Source: Acidimicrobiia bacterium
GTDB taxonomy: Bacteria > Actinomycetota > Acidimicrobiia > Acidimicrobiales > CATQHL01
Assembly (NCBI GenBank): GCA_021296435.1
Contig: JAGWAK010000090.1
Location: 1-5,954, forward strand
Reading direction: 5' to 3'
DNA: 5,954 nucleotides
The position numbers were made by a program, and so were the translations under genes. Under the pieces are notes generated by a model. That model was not told the origin of the DNA, did not search any database, and was given only the letters and a program-made list of their open reading frames with translations. This document shows, one piece after another, positions 1-5,787 of the stretch (the first letter of the stretch is position 1; every line of letters begins with the position of its first letter).

Positions 1-935
1 CGGTGTTCATCTCCGAGCGCTACAACAAGAAAGAGGCGGCCACGCTGTGTGGCGCCGCTGCGGCCGTGTCGGAGTCCATCACGATCCACTGCGGCGTCAC
101 CAACAGCAACACCCGCCACCCGCTGGTCACCGCCGGATTCGCCTACACCATGCAGAGCCTCAGCGGAGGCCGGTTCGTGCTGGGCATCGGTCGAGGCATC
201 CGCATCCTGCAACAGTTCATGGGCGTCCCCGAGATCACCACCGCCGAGATGGAGGACTTCGCCGGCATCATGCGACGGCTCTTCCGCGGCGAGATCGTCG
301 CCAATCACGACGGTCCGGCGGGCCGCTTCCCGGCGCTGCTGCTGGACCCGACCCTGGACGAGCACCTACCGATGAGCATCGGGGGCTTCGGGGAGAACAC
401 CCTGCGCCTCGCCGGGCGCTGCTTCGACGAGGTGATCCTGCACACGTTCTTCGCCGATGAGACCGTGGTCCGTTGCGTCGAGACGGTGAAGGCGGCCGCC
501 GAGCAGGCGGGCCGCGATCCCGACGACGTGCGGGTCTGGTCGTGCCTGGCCACGGTCTCCGACGAGGTCCCCTACGAGAAGCGATTGATGAAGACCGTCG
601 GCCGGCTGGCCAGCTACCTGCAGGCCTACGGCGACCTCCTGGTGCGGGTGAACCGCTGGGATCCAGCGGTGCTGGAGAGGTTCTTCGCCGACGAGGTGGT
701 TGCCACGCAACGCATGACCGCACTCGACCACACCGGCACGACCGAGGTGCTCGAACACGTCGCCGCACTGATCCCTGAGGAGTGGTACGCCGCCAGCGCC
801 ACCGGGTCGCCCGCGCAGTGTGCCGCGGCCGTCCGCCACCAACTCGACCTGGGATGCGACGGCGTCATCATGCACGGCGCCACCCCGGCCGAACTCACAC
901 CGGTCGTGGACGCCTACCGCCGCGGCCGGCCGTGA
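1..935 (+). CDS. LLM-class F420-dependent oxidoreductase, MSMEG_2249-like (5' truncated by window edge)
   Basis: Luciferase-like (bacterial luciferase/LLM TIM-barrel) oxidoreductase, probably using coenzyme F420 for hydride transfer to or from an unknown small molecule in the cytosol. The frame is open to the left edge; the first visible codon, GTG at 3, falls inside the conserved segment FISERYNKKEAA, so it is not the true start and roughly 30 N-terminal residues are missing. Counting from that codon, visible family marks are TNSNTRHPL (33-41), SGGRFVLGIGRG (54-65), the SIGGFGENTLRLAGRCFDEV segment (125-144, flavin/F420-phosphate side of the barrel) and a C-terminal helix region with GSPAQCAAAVRHQLDLGCDGV. 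The SERYN...KEAA opening and SGGRF.LG.GRG block are what I recall for TIGR03857, the probable F420-dependent MSMEG_2249 family; this is from memory, not a search. The stop TGA (933-935) overlaps the GTG of the downstream kinase gene, so the two are probably translationally coupled. The substrate is unknown and use of FMN instead of F420 cannot be excluded. Confidence 0.88.
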   Translation, partial: VFISERYNKKEAATLCGAAAAVSESITIHCGVTNSNTRHPLVTAGFAYTMQSLSGGRFVLGIGRGIRILQQFMGVPEITTAEMEDFAGIMRRLFRGEIVANHDGPAGRFPALLLDPTLDEHLPMSIGGFGENTLRLAGRCFDEVILHTFFADETVVRCVETVKAAAEQAGRDPDDVRVWSCLATVSDEVPYEKRLMKTVGRLASYLQAYGDLLVRVNRWDPAVLERFFADEVVATQRMTALDHTGTTEVLEHVAALIPEEWYAASATGSPAQCAAAVRHQLDLGCDGVIMHGATPAELTPVVDAYRRGRP

Positions 936-2020
936 CCGGCAGCGAATCCATCCCCACCCTCGAGGAGGTGTCGGCCGAGTGGCTGAGCGAGGTGCTGCGC
1001 GGGGCCGGCCACACCGACGCCGAGGTACTCGGCTTCAGCCACGTCCCCGTCGGCACCGGCCAGTTCGGCAACAGTGTGCGCTTCGCGCTCACCTACGCCC
1101 GGCCACGGCCCGAGTACCCGGCCACGATCGTCGGGAAGTTCCCGTCCACCGACGAGATGACCCGGAAAATGGCCGTCGTCGTGCGCGCCTACTCCCGGGA
1201 GGTCGGCTTCTACAACCGTCTGCAGTCGCGGCTGCAGATCCCCACGCCGCTCTGCTATCACGCGGCCGTCGGGGGCCACGGCCCGGAATTCGTGCTCCTG
1301 CTGGAGGACATGCACCCGGCCGTCCAGGGTGACCAGATCGCTGGCTGCGACCCGTCGCTGGCCCGCCAGATCGTGCTGGCGCTGGTGGGGCTCCATGGCC
1401 CGACCTGGCGCGACGGGGCACTCGCCGACGCCGATTGGCTGAACTTCGACGATCCGGCGGAGGTGCAAACCGCAATCCAGGCGTTTTTCCGGGGCGTGCT
1501 CCCGGAATTCCTCGACAGGCACCACGACGAACTCTCCGCGGAGCAGAAGGACCTGTTCCAGCGCCTCGCCGACAGCTCGGGGTTCCCCATCAGCCCACCG
1601 GTCGGCGAGGTGTTCTGCGCCATCCACCAGGACTACCGGCTCGACAACCTGCTCCTGGACACGACGCGAACCCCAGCGGCGGTCAGCGCCGTGGACTGGC
1701 AGTCACTGGCGGTCGGCCACCCCCTCACCGACGTCTCGTACTTCCTGGGTGGCAACCTGCGGACCGAGCACCGCCGCGCCACCGAGGACCGCATCGTGCG
1801 CGACTACTACGAAGCGCTCTGCGATTTCGGGGCGGCGGGCCTCGGTTGGTCCGAATGCTGGGAGGCGTACCGCCGGGCATCCTTCTTCGGCTTGGCGACC
1901 GTCGTCTTCGCGTCCATGGGGGTCGAGCGCACCGAGCGTGGCGACAGGCTGCTGGCCACGATGGCGCGCCGACACACCACCCACGCAGCTGATCTTGGGG
2001 CGGACGAGTTCCTGGATTGA
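932..2020 (+). CDS. Phosphotransferase of the APH/choline-kinase (EcKinase-like) fold
   Basis: A 362-residue small-molecule kinase with the aminoglycoside-phosphotransferase fold. Visible landmarks: glycine-rich nucleotide loop VGTGQFGNSVRF (about 40-51), candidate ATP-phosphate lysine K69 in IVGKF, partner glutamate E90 in SREVGFYNRL, hinge FVLLLEDM (120-127), catalytic Brenner loop HQDYRLDN with H232, D234 and N239, and the DFG-equivalent Mg-binding D255 in VDWQ. All catalytic residues are present, so it should be active. The start is GTG at 932, whose GTGA overlaps the stop of the upstream LLM gene; there is no Shine-Dalgarno sequence, which fits coupled translation. The open frame extends upstream to 782, but that part lies inside the LLM gene and is arginine-rich shadow sequence. 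In this superfamily the overall layout (EV.FYN, LLEDM, HQDYRLDN) resembles the broad CHK/ecdysteroid-kinase-like and ACAD10/11-like groups rather than true aminoglycoside resistance enzymes. An alcohol or amine intermediate handled with the LLM enzyme is a reasonable guess, not shown. Confidence 0.88.
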   Translation: MTGSESIPTLEEVSAEWLSEVLRGAGHTDAEVLGFSHVPVGTGQFGNSVRFALTYARPRPEYPATIVGKFPSTDEMTRKMAVVVRAYSREVGFYNRLQSRLQIPTPLCYHAAVGGHGPEFVLLLEDMHPAVQGDQIAGCDPSLARQIVLALVGLHGPTWRDGALADADWLNFDDPAEVQTAIQAFFRGVLPEFLDRHHDELSAEQKDLFQRLADSSGFPISPPVGEVFCAIHQDYRLDNLLLDTTRTPAAVSAVDWQSLAVGHPLTDVSYFLGGNLRTEHRRATEDRIVRDYYEALCDFGAAGLGWSECWEAYRRASFFGLATVVFASMGVERTERGDRLLATMARRHTTHAADLGADEFLD

Positions 2021-2023
2021 CGG

Positions 2024-2872
2024 CTAGAGGGGCTCCTGCCGGGTGCCGTCGGCAACGGTGATCCACTCGCTCCAGGAGCCGTCGTAGACCGACACGCCAT
2101 CGCCGAGGCCGGCCACCTCGTAGGCCAGGGCGGTGCCGCAGGCACCCACTCCGCCCCGGCAGTAGAGAATCGTGCGCGGCGCCTGCTCGGTCGCCGCCAG
2201 GATCGCCTCCCGGCAGCTCTCCGGCGGGCGCATCAGGCCATCGTCGTCGAGGAACTCGATGCCGGGCAGATAGGCGCTACCGGGGATCATCGCCCCGTCC
2301 TCCAGCCGGGCCGGCTCCATCCGGCAATCCACCAGACCGACCGACGGGTCGTCGAGAGCCTCGGCAACGTCGGCGTGCGTGGCGTAGGCAGCCGAGCGCG
2401 GCCGAGCGGCGAAATCACCCCGGGGCCACTGCGGCACCTCCGTCGTCAGCGGGCGGCCCTCGGCGATCCAGCGACCGATGCCCCCGTCGAGGACCGCCAC
2501 GCGGCCGTGGCCGTACACCCGCAGCGCCCACCAGAGCCGGGCGGCCACGGTGACATGCCCGTCGTCGTAGGCGACAACAGTCGTCCGCTGCCCGATGCCG
2601 GCGGCGGCCATCGCCTCGGCGAACTCCTCCGGCTGGGCCAGCATCCCCGGGATGGGATGGGTGGCATCCGCCCAGTGCGTGTCCCAGCGCAGGTGCACGG
2701 CGCCGGGGATGTGGCCGCGGGCGTACTCGACGTCCGGGTCACGCATGTCGAACGGCTTCAGGTACCAGCGGCAATCCACGACCCGCACGTCGGCGTCGCC
2801 GGTATCCAGCCGTTCCGCCAGCCAGGCGGTGCTCACCAGAGGGTCGCCCGAAGCCATCGAGTCGCCGCTCAC
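2024..2872 (-). CDS. Two-domain rhodanese-type sulfurtransferase (thiosulfate/3-mercaptopyruvate)
   Basis: A 282-residue tandem-rhodanese protein that moves sulfane sulfur from thiosulfate or 3-mercaptopyruvate to cyanide, thiols or an acceptor protein. The N-terminal, non-catalytic domain carries DPLVSTAWL, GHIPGAVHL, AYDDGHVTVAARLWWAL and VLDGGIGRW; the aspartates in AYDD sit where an active cysteine would be. The C-terminal domain holds the catalytic loop CRGGVGA with the cysteine at residue 238, then VYDGSWSEW. The loop is mixed: Arg after Cys is rhodanese-like (CRKGVT), whereas Gly in the next position recalls mercaptopyruvate enzymes (CGSGVT), so substrate preference is uncertain. Start choice: GTG at 2872 has GGGAGG four bases upstream. 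ATG at 2857 (277 aa) lies too far from it, and an ATG at 2917 (297 aa) has no ribosome site and adds an unconserved leader. It follows the Mer-like LLM gene by 70 bases on the same strand and ends 3 bases from the convergent kinase gene. Confidence 0.9.
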   Translation of the reverse strand: MSGDSMASGDPLVSTAWLAERLDTGDADVRVVDCRWYLKPFDMRDPDVEYARGHIPGAVHLRWDTHWADATHPIPGMLAQPEEFAEAMAAAGIGQRTTVVAYDDGHVTVAARLWWALRVYGHGRVAVLDGGIGRWIAEGRPLTTEVPQWPRGDFAARPRSAAYATHADVAEALDDPSVGLVDCRMEPARLEDGAMIPGSAYLPGIEFLDDDGLMRPPESCREAILAATEQAPRTILYCRGGVGACGTALAYEVAGLGDGVSVYDGSWSEWITVADGTRQEPL

Positions 2873-2876
2873 GACG

Positions 2877-2882
2877 CCTCCC
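2877..2882 (-). promoter_or_regulatory. Ribosome binding site of the sulfurtransferase gene
   Basis: Read on the minus strand this is GGGAGG, followed by four bases (CGTC) and GTG. It is what decides the GTG at 2872 over the in-frame ATG 15 bases further in, for which the spacing would be 19 bases. Confidence 0.65.
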
Positions 2883-2886
2883 GACA

Positions 2887-2903
2887 CTCCGGCACAACCG
2901 GAG
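2887..2903 (-). repeat. Small hairpin in the gap between the LLM and sulfurtransferase genes
   Basis: Perfect 6-base inverted repeat CTCCGG / CCGGAG around a 5-base loop, in the 70-base spacer, just ahead of the sulfurtransferase ribosome site. There is no T-run after it, so a classic terminator is unlikely. It could be a stability or processing element in a two-gene transcript, or chance in GC-rich DNA. Confidence 0.3.
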
Positions 2904-2942
2904 CCGGCAAGATCCATCGGCCGCAGTGGGCCATGAAACCGG

Positions 2943-3977
2943 TCACGACGGCTCCGGGCGCACGGCCGGCACCACCTCGGCGGCCAGCGCCTCCACCGCC
3001 CAGGTGGGTTCGGGTCCCAGCGTGTACCACAGCAGCGGCATCGCCATTCCGGCGGCACCGAAGGGCATCAGGCGCTCGATCACCTCATCAGTGTCGCCCG
3101 TCACGGCGAAGGTGTCGATGAGCTGCCCACTCACCGTCGCGGTGCCGGCGGCCAGCCCCTCCCGCCGCACGGCGGCACGTACCGCCGCCACCGCCTCGGG
3201 ATCCGCGCCCGAGCGGTCCACCACCACGCCCTCCACCCGAGCGAGGTAGTAGGCCAGCACCTCGCACACCTCCCGGCGCGCCGCGGCCCGGTCGCGATCC
3301 AGGCTGGTGAGCACGTTGCCCGAGACGAGCACCTCGCCGGGATCGCGCCCCTCGGCACGGGCGCCTTCGGCGATCCGTTCGGCGGCCCAGGCCACGTACG
3401 CGGGGCTCATGAGCGCGCCCAACTGCACCCCGTCCGCCCAACGCCCGGCCGCGGTCAGCATCCGGGCGTTAACGGCGCCGACGTCCACGGGGACCGGCGC
3501 CGGGGATGCCAGGTCGAGCCGCAGATCGGCATCGGAATCGAAGGTTTCCGGCTCGAACCCCACCGAACCGCCCGCCAGCAACGACCGCATGGCCCGTACG
3601 GCCTCGACGGTGTTGCTGTACGGCAACCAACCCTCGGGCTCGCATTCGAATGCCCGCATCGTCCACTCGCAGGCACCCACACCGAACCGCACCCGACCGG
3701 GCCCGATGTCGGCGAGCGTGGCGGCCTCCAAGGCGAGCAGCAGCGGATGGCGGGTCACAGGATTGGCCACCCCGACGCGCACCGTCACGCTGCGGGTCTG
3801 GGCCAGGATCGCAGCCGCCACAGAAGTCGTGGACCGATGCAACCGGCTCTCGGGGATCGACACCTCGTCGTACCCCAACTCATCAGCCTGCACACCCTGC
3901 GCCAGCGTGACTGCAGCCGGCTCCTCGTTCGACAGAGACAACCCCACACCGGCAAACCGGATCGGCGACGCCCTCAT
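2943..3977 (-). CDS. LLM-class oxidoreductase, Mer-like (probable F420-dependent)
   Basis: A 344-residue luciferase-like TIM-barrel oxidoreductase, full length. In order: first strand IRFAGVGLSLS (6-16), helix and strand ADELGYDEVSIPESRLHRS (31-49), NPVTRHP (72-78), GRVRFGVGAC (94-103), DVGAVNARMLTAAGRWADGVQLGAL (165-189; its N-terminal part resembles the phosphate-grip and subunit-interface segment of methylene-tetrahydromethanopterin reductase-like enzymes) and the C-terminal TGDTDEVIERL (293-303). These features suggest F420-dependent hydride transfer on an unknown substrate; FMNH2-dependent monooxygenation is the alternative. The ATG at 3977 is chosen because the first barrel strand follows at once; the frame stays open to 4037 with unconserved arginine-rich sequence. 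Upstream there is no strong Shine-Dalgarno, only a weak GAGTG. It is divergent from the P450 gene across 139 bases and probably co-transcribed with the sulfurtransferase downstream. It differs clearly from the LLM protein at the left edge, so it is not a recent duplicate. Confidence 0.88.
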   Translation of the reverse strand: MRASPIRFAGVGLSLSNEEPAAVTLAQGVQADELGYDEVSIPESRLHRSTTSVAAAILAQTRSVTVRVGVANPVTRHPLLLALEAATLADIGPGRVRFGVGACEWTMRAFECEPEGWLPYSNTVEAVRAMRSLLAGGSVGFEPETFDSDADLRLDLASPAPVPVDVGAVNARMLTAAGRWADGVQLGALMSPAYVAWAAERIAEGARAEGRDPGEVLVSGNVLTSLDRDRAAARREVCEVLAYYLARVEGVVVDRSGADPEAVAAVRAAVRREGLAAGTATVSGQLIDTFAVTGDTDEVIERLMPFGAAGMAMPLLWYTLGPEPTWAVEALAAEVVPAVRPEPS

Positions 3978-4116
3978 GACACTCAGTCTGCCCCGGCGGA
4001 CACGAGGATGACGATCGAGTGTGGACACCCGGGGCATCGACAGACAACCGAGGGTGAAGCCCGGGCACTGCGGACCGAGTTCCGAGCGCCACCGGAATGA
4101 CGGTTACCGTGGTCCG
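3978..4116. promoter_or_regulatory. Divergent control region between the LLM and P450 genes
   Basis: A 139-base non-coding gap that must hold the start signals for both divergent genes. It contains the inverted repeat TGCCCCGG (3989-3996) / CCGGGGCA (4029-4036), the 8-base palindrome GCCCGGGC (4059-4066), and CGGACC (4071-4076) / GGTCCG (4111-4116). Each could be an operator half-site pair, but repeats this short arise often by chance in GC-rich DNA. No regulator gene is present in the window. Confidence 0.35.
4105..4110 (+). promoter_or_regulatory. Candidate -10 element for a leaderless P450 transcript
   Basis: TACCGT matches the actinobacterial TANNNT -10 pattern and ends 6 bases before the P450 ATG, so transcription would begin at the A of ATG. 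There is no Shine-Dalgarno sequence before this ATG, which agrees with a leaderless message. The hexamer lies in the near-palindrome ACGGTTACCGT (4100-4110). No good -35 is seen; TTCCGA at 4080 is weak. Confidence 0.4.
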
Positions 4117-5433
4117 ATGCAGCGTGGAGGGATACCCGAGATCGAGGAGGCTCTCGGCGCCCCCGACTTCCAGGACCACATGCACGAGGTGTTCGCCGAG
4201 TTGCGCGAGCGCGCTCCCGTCTACTGGAGTCCCTCGCTCAACTACTGGCTCGTCACGAGGTTCGACCTGGTCGAGGACGTGCTGCGGAATCCCGACGACT
4301 ACTCCAGTCACGGTGCCGAGGGGGCCTACATCCGGCGGCTGCCGCCCGAGGTGATCGAGAGTCTCGAGATCTTGCCGTACCACTTCGGTCATCCGGGGCT
4401 GATCCACTCCGACGGCACCAAGCACACGGCGCTGCGCCGTGCGGTCAACCCACCGTTCACCCCCGCGGCCCTCACCCCGCTGGCCGACGACATCAGCCGT
4501 GAGGCGGCCGCGCTGCTCGAGCCGGCCCAGCGCGCCGGCAAGCCCTTCGACGTGGTGACGACCCTTGCCCAACCGCTGCCGGTCAAGGTCATCGCCGGCC
4601 TGCTGGGCGTCCCGGCCGACGCCCTCGACCGGTTTCCCGGCTGGTCGCTGCAGTTGGCCCGCTTCTTCACCGGGCCGCTCCCGGTTCCCGGCATCGCCCG
4701 CGATCTGGACAACGCCCTCGTGGAATGGCGCGGCTTCGTCGGCGATCTCATCGACCAGCGCGGCGCCGAGCCCAGAGATGATTTCGTGAGCGTCGTGGCC
4801 CGGGCCATCGACACTGAGCGCATGACCCGCCAGGACGGGATCGCCATCGTGGTGCACGCCCTGCAGGCCGGTCACGAGACGTCCACCAACCTCATGGCAA
4901 CCTGCATCTACCTGCTGCTGGCGCATCCCGCACAGCTCGAATTGGCCCGATCCTCACCGCGGTCGCTGGAGTACGCCGTCGAGGAGGTCCTGCGCTACGA
5001 ATCACCTGCCCTCAACGGGCGCCGCACGGCGACAAGGTCCCTGGAGCTGGATGACCGGCCGATCGAGGCCGGCGACACCGTCGTGGTGAACATCGCTGCG
5101 GCGCACCGCGACCCGGCCCAATACCCGGATCCCGAGCGGTTCGACATCACACGGCGTCTCACCAAGGCCGACCACCTGGGCTTCGGCCGCGGCCCGCACT
5201 TCTGTCTCGGCGCATCTCTTGCCCGCTTGGAGGTTGTCATCGCCCTGGACGAGTTCCTGAGGCGGTTCCCCGCAGCGACCCTCGTGAACGAGACGCCGCG
5301 CTGGAAGGCGCCCCGCGACCAGCGAGGCCTCGCCGAGTTGAGGGTCGAACCGAATGGCACCGCGACCGACTCGAGTTGCCCCAATACGGTTACCGAGCCG
5401 GGCACCACGGAATGGAGCGCCGGTGGGAAATGA
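4117..5433 (+). CDS. Cytochrome P450 monooxygenase
   Basis: A 438-residue soluble bacterial class I P450 that would insert one oxygen atom into an organic substrate with electrons from a ferredoxin. All core motifs are visible: C-helix HTALR with H103 and R107 (heme propionate contacts), I-helix oxygen-activation motif AGHETST (251-257), K-helix E290-x-x-R293 in EEVLRY, the PDPERFD meander (337-343), and the heme loop FGRGPHFCLG (356-365) with cysteine C363 as iron ligand. No membrane anchor is present. The ATG at 4117 is chosen because the conserved fold begins about 15 residues later; upstream in-frame GTG codons (4021, 4054) would only add unconserved sequence. After the usual end near residue 412 there is a tail of about 25 polar residues, with DNA that also carries the ribosome site and start of the ferredoxin gene. 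The 11-base overlap makes that ferredoxin the likely redox partner; no ferredoxin reductase gene is seen. CYP family and substrate cannot be assigned by eye. Confidence 0.95.
   Translation: MQRGGIPEIEEALGAPDFQDHMHEVFAELRERAPVYWSPSLNYWLVTRFDLVEDVLRNPDDYSSHGAEGAYIRRLPPEVIESLEILPYHFGHPGLIHSDGTKHTALRRAVNPPFTPAALTPLADDISREAAALLEPAQRAGKPFDVVTTLAQPLPVKVIAGLLGVPADALDRFPGWSLQLARFFTGPLPVPGIARDLDNALVEWRGFVGDLIDQRGAEPRDDFVSVVARAIDTERMTRQDGIAIVVHALQAGHETSTNLMATCIYLLLAHPAQLELARSSPRSLEYAVEEVLRYESPALNGRRTATRSLELDDRPIEAGDTVVVNIAAAHRDPAQYPDPERFDITRRLTKADHLGFGRGPHFCLGASLARLEVVIALDEFLRRFPAATLVNETPRWKAPRDQRGLAELRVEPNGTATDSSCPNTVTEPGTTEWSAGGK
5414..5417 (+). promoter_or_regulatory. Ribosome binding site of the ferredoxin gene
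   Basis: GGAG lies five bases before the GTG at 5423, inside the 3' end of the P450 gene. It supports this start rather than the ATG at 5354 in the same frame, which would add 23 arginine- and proline-rich residues with no family resemblance. Confidence 0.5.
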
Positions 5434-5656
5434 GCGGCACTCCTCCAGCGATCGGTTCCGGCTGTGGATCGACGACGCCTGCGTCAGCTCGGGTCAGTGC
5501 GTGCTCATCGATCCTGCGTTGTTCGGCTTCGACGACGACGGGACCACGCGGGTGCTCGTCGCCGAGGTGACCGGCGAGACGCTGCCGAGCGCCTCTGCTG
5601 CCGTGGCCAACTGCCCTATCGGTGCCATCCACCTGGATCCGATGCCACACATCTGA
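5423..5656 (+). CDS. P450-associated [3Fe-4S]-type ferredoxin
   Basis: A 77-residue single-cluster ferredoxin expected to pass electrons from an NAD(P)H- or F420-linked reductase to the adjacent P450. Cluster ligands are C20 and C26 in ACVSSGQC and C64 in ANCPIGAI, giving the C-x5-C...CP pattern of P450-linked [3Fe-4S] ferredoxins. The position that is a fourth cysteine in [4Fe-4S] proteins and varies in this family is serine here (S23). DPALFGFDDDG (30-40) is the usual linker after the second cysteine, and the protein is acidic, as expected for docking to a P450. The length is slightly above the usual 60-70 residues owing to an N-terminal extension of about ten residues. The start GTG at 5423 has GGAG five bases upstream and overlaps the P450 gene by 11 bases, implying coupled translation and near-equal expression. 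Confidence 0.9.
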   Translation: MGNERHSSSDRFRLWIDDACVSSGQCVLIDPALFGFDDDGTTRVLVAEVTGETLPSASAAVANCPIGAIHLDPMPHI

Positions 5657-5671
5657 TCGTTCGTCGTCTCG

Positions 5672-5709
5672 ACCGCGACGCGCGCGCTTAGACGCTGCGC
5701 CATCGCGGT
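5672..5709 (+). terminator. Possible hairpin after the ferredoxin gene
   Basis: Perfect inverted repeat ACCGCGA (5672-5678) / TCGCGGT (5703-5709), with an inner GCGC (5684-5687) / GCGC (5697-5700) pair around a 9-base loop. It starts 16 bases after the ferredoxin stop. There is no T-run behind it, so it may be a weak terminator or a dyad operator upstream of the next promoter rather than an efficient intrinsic terminator. Confidence 0.3.
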
Positions 5710-5738
5710 TAGACAGCATTGCAAAAGGATGTTACGGT
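5710..5738 (+). promoter_or_regulatory. Candidate sigma-70-type promoter for the aminotransferase gene
   Basis: TAGACA (5710-5715, five of six bases of TTGACA) and TACGGT (5733-5738, TANNNT) are separated by 17 bases, the ideal spacing. The stretch between them is visibly richer in A and T than its surroundings. A start would fall near 5745-5747, inside the first arm of the dyad downstream. TTAGAC occurs twice, at 5688-5693 and 5709-5714, exactly 21 bases (two helical turns) apart. Confidence 0.45.
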
Positions 5739-5741
5739 CTC

Positions 5742-5773
5742 TCCCCGTCGGGCTAAGTAGTTCCCGAGGGGGA
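5742..5773 (+). repeat. 32-base dyad / leader hairpin before the aminotransferase gene
   Basis: TCCCCGTCGGG (5742-5752) and CCCGAGGGGGA (5763-5773) are inverted repeats with one G-G mismatch in 11 positions and a 10-base A/T-rich loop (CTAAGTAGTT). It lies between the candidate -10 and the ribosome site. It can be either a protein operator over the transcription start or an RNA hairpin in the leader. No known riboswitch consensus was recognised. Confidence 0.45.
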
Positions 5774-5775
5774 TC

Positions 5776-5780
5776 AGGGA
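5776..5780 (+). promoter_or_regulatory. Ribosome binding site of the aminotransferase gene
   Basis: AGGGA seven bases before the ATG at 5788. It sits just two bases past the dyad, so a stable leader hairpin could influence access to it. Confidence 0.5.
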
Positions 5781-5787
5781 CTAACTC

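Noticed and set aside
782..931. N-terminal extension of the kinase into the LLM gene
   Set aside because: The extra 50 residues are Arg/Pro/His-rich and overlap conserved LLM coding sequence; the GTG at 932 fits the usual length of the family.
914..1627. A 237-codon open frame on the minus strand across the kinase gene
   Set aside because: It is a shadow of the kinase gene, with no recognisable domain.
2020..2024. Three-base gap between convergent stop codons as a sign of frameshift or assembly error
   Set aside because: Both proteins end naturally (no lost domain), and tight tail-to-tail packing is ordinary in compact bacterial genomes.
2031..2080. GGCTCCTG / CAGGAGCC inverted repeat as a bidirectional terminator for the convergent genes
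   Set aside because: The arms are 34 bases apart, lie within the sulfurtransferase coding end and have no T-run; an 8-base match at this distance is expected by chance several times in a window of this size.
2375..3121. A 248-codon plus-strand frame across the sulfurtransferase gene
   Set aside because: It is His/Arg/Pro-rich shadow sequence opposite a clear sulfurtransferase and the end of the LLM gene.
3883..4926. A 347-codon open frame on the minus strand across the P450 gene
   Set aside because: It is antisense to the unmistakable P450 motifs, has no family resemblance and is explained by the low stop-codon frequency in GC-rich reverse frames.
4100..5395. The 10-base word ACGGTTACCG at 4100-4109 and again at 5386-5395, upstream of the P450 and ferredoxin starts
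   Set aside because: A 10-base repeat is expected by chance several times in 6 kb, the second copy is inside coding sequence, and flanks do not match.
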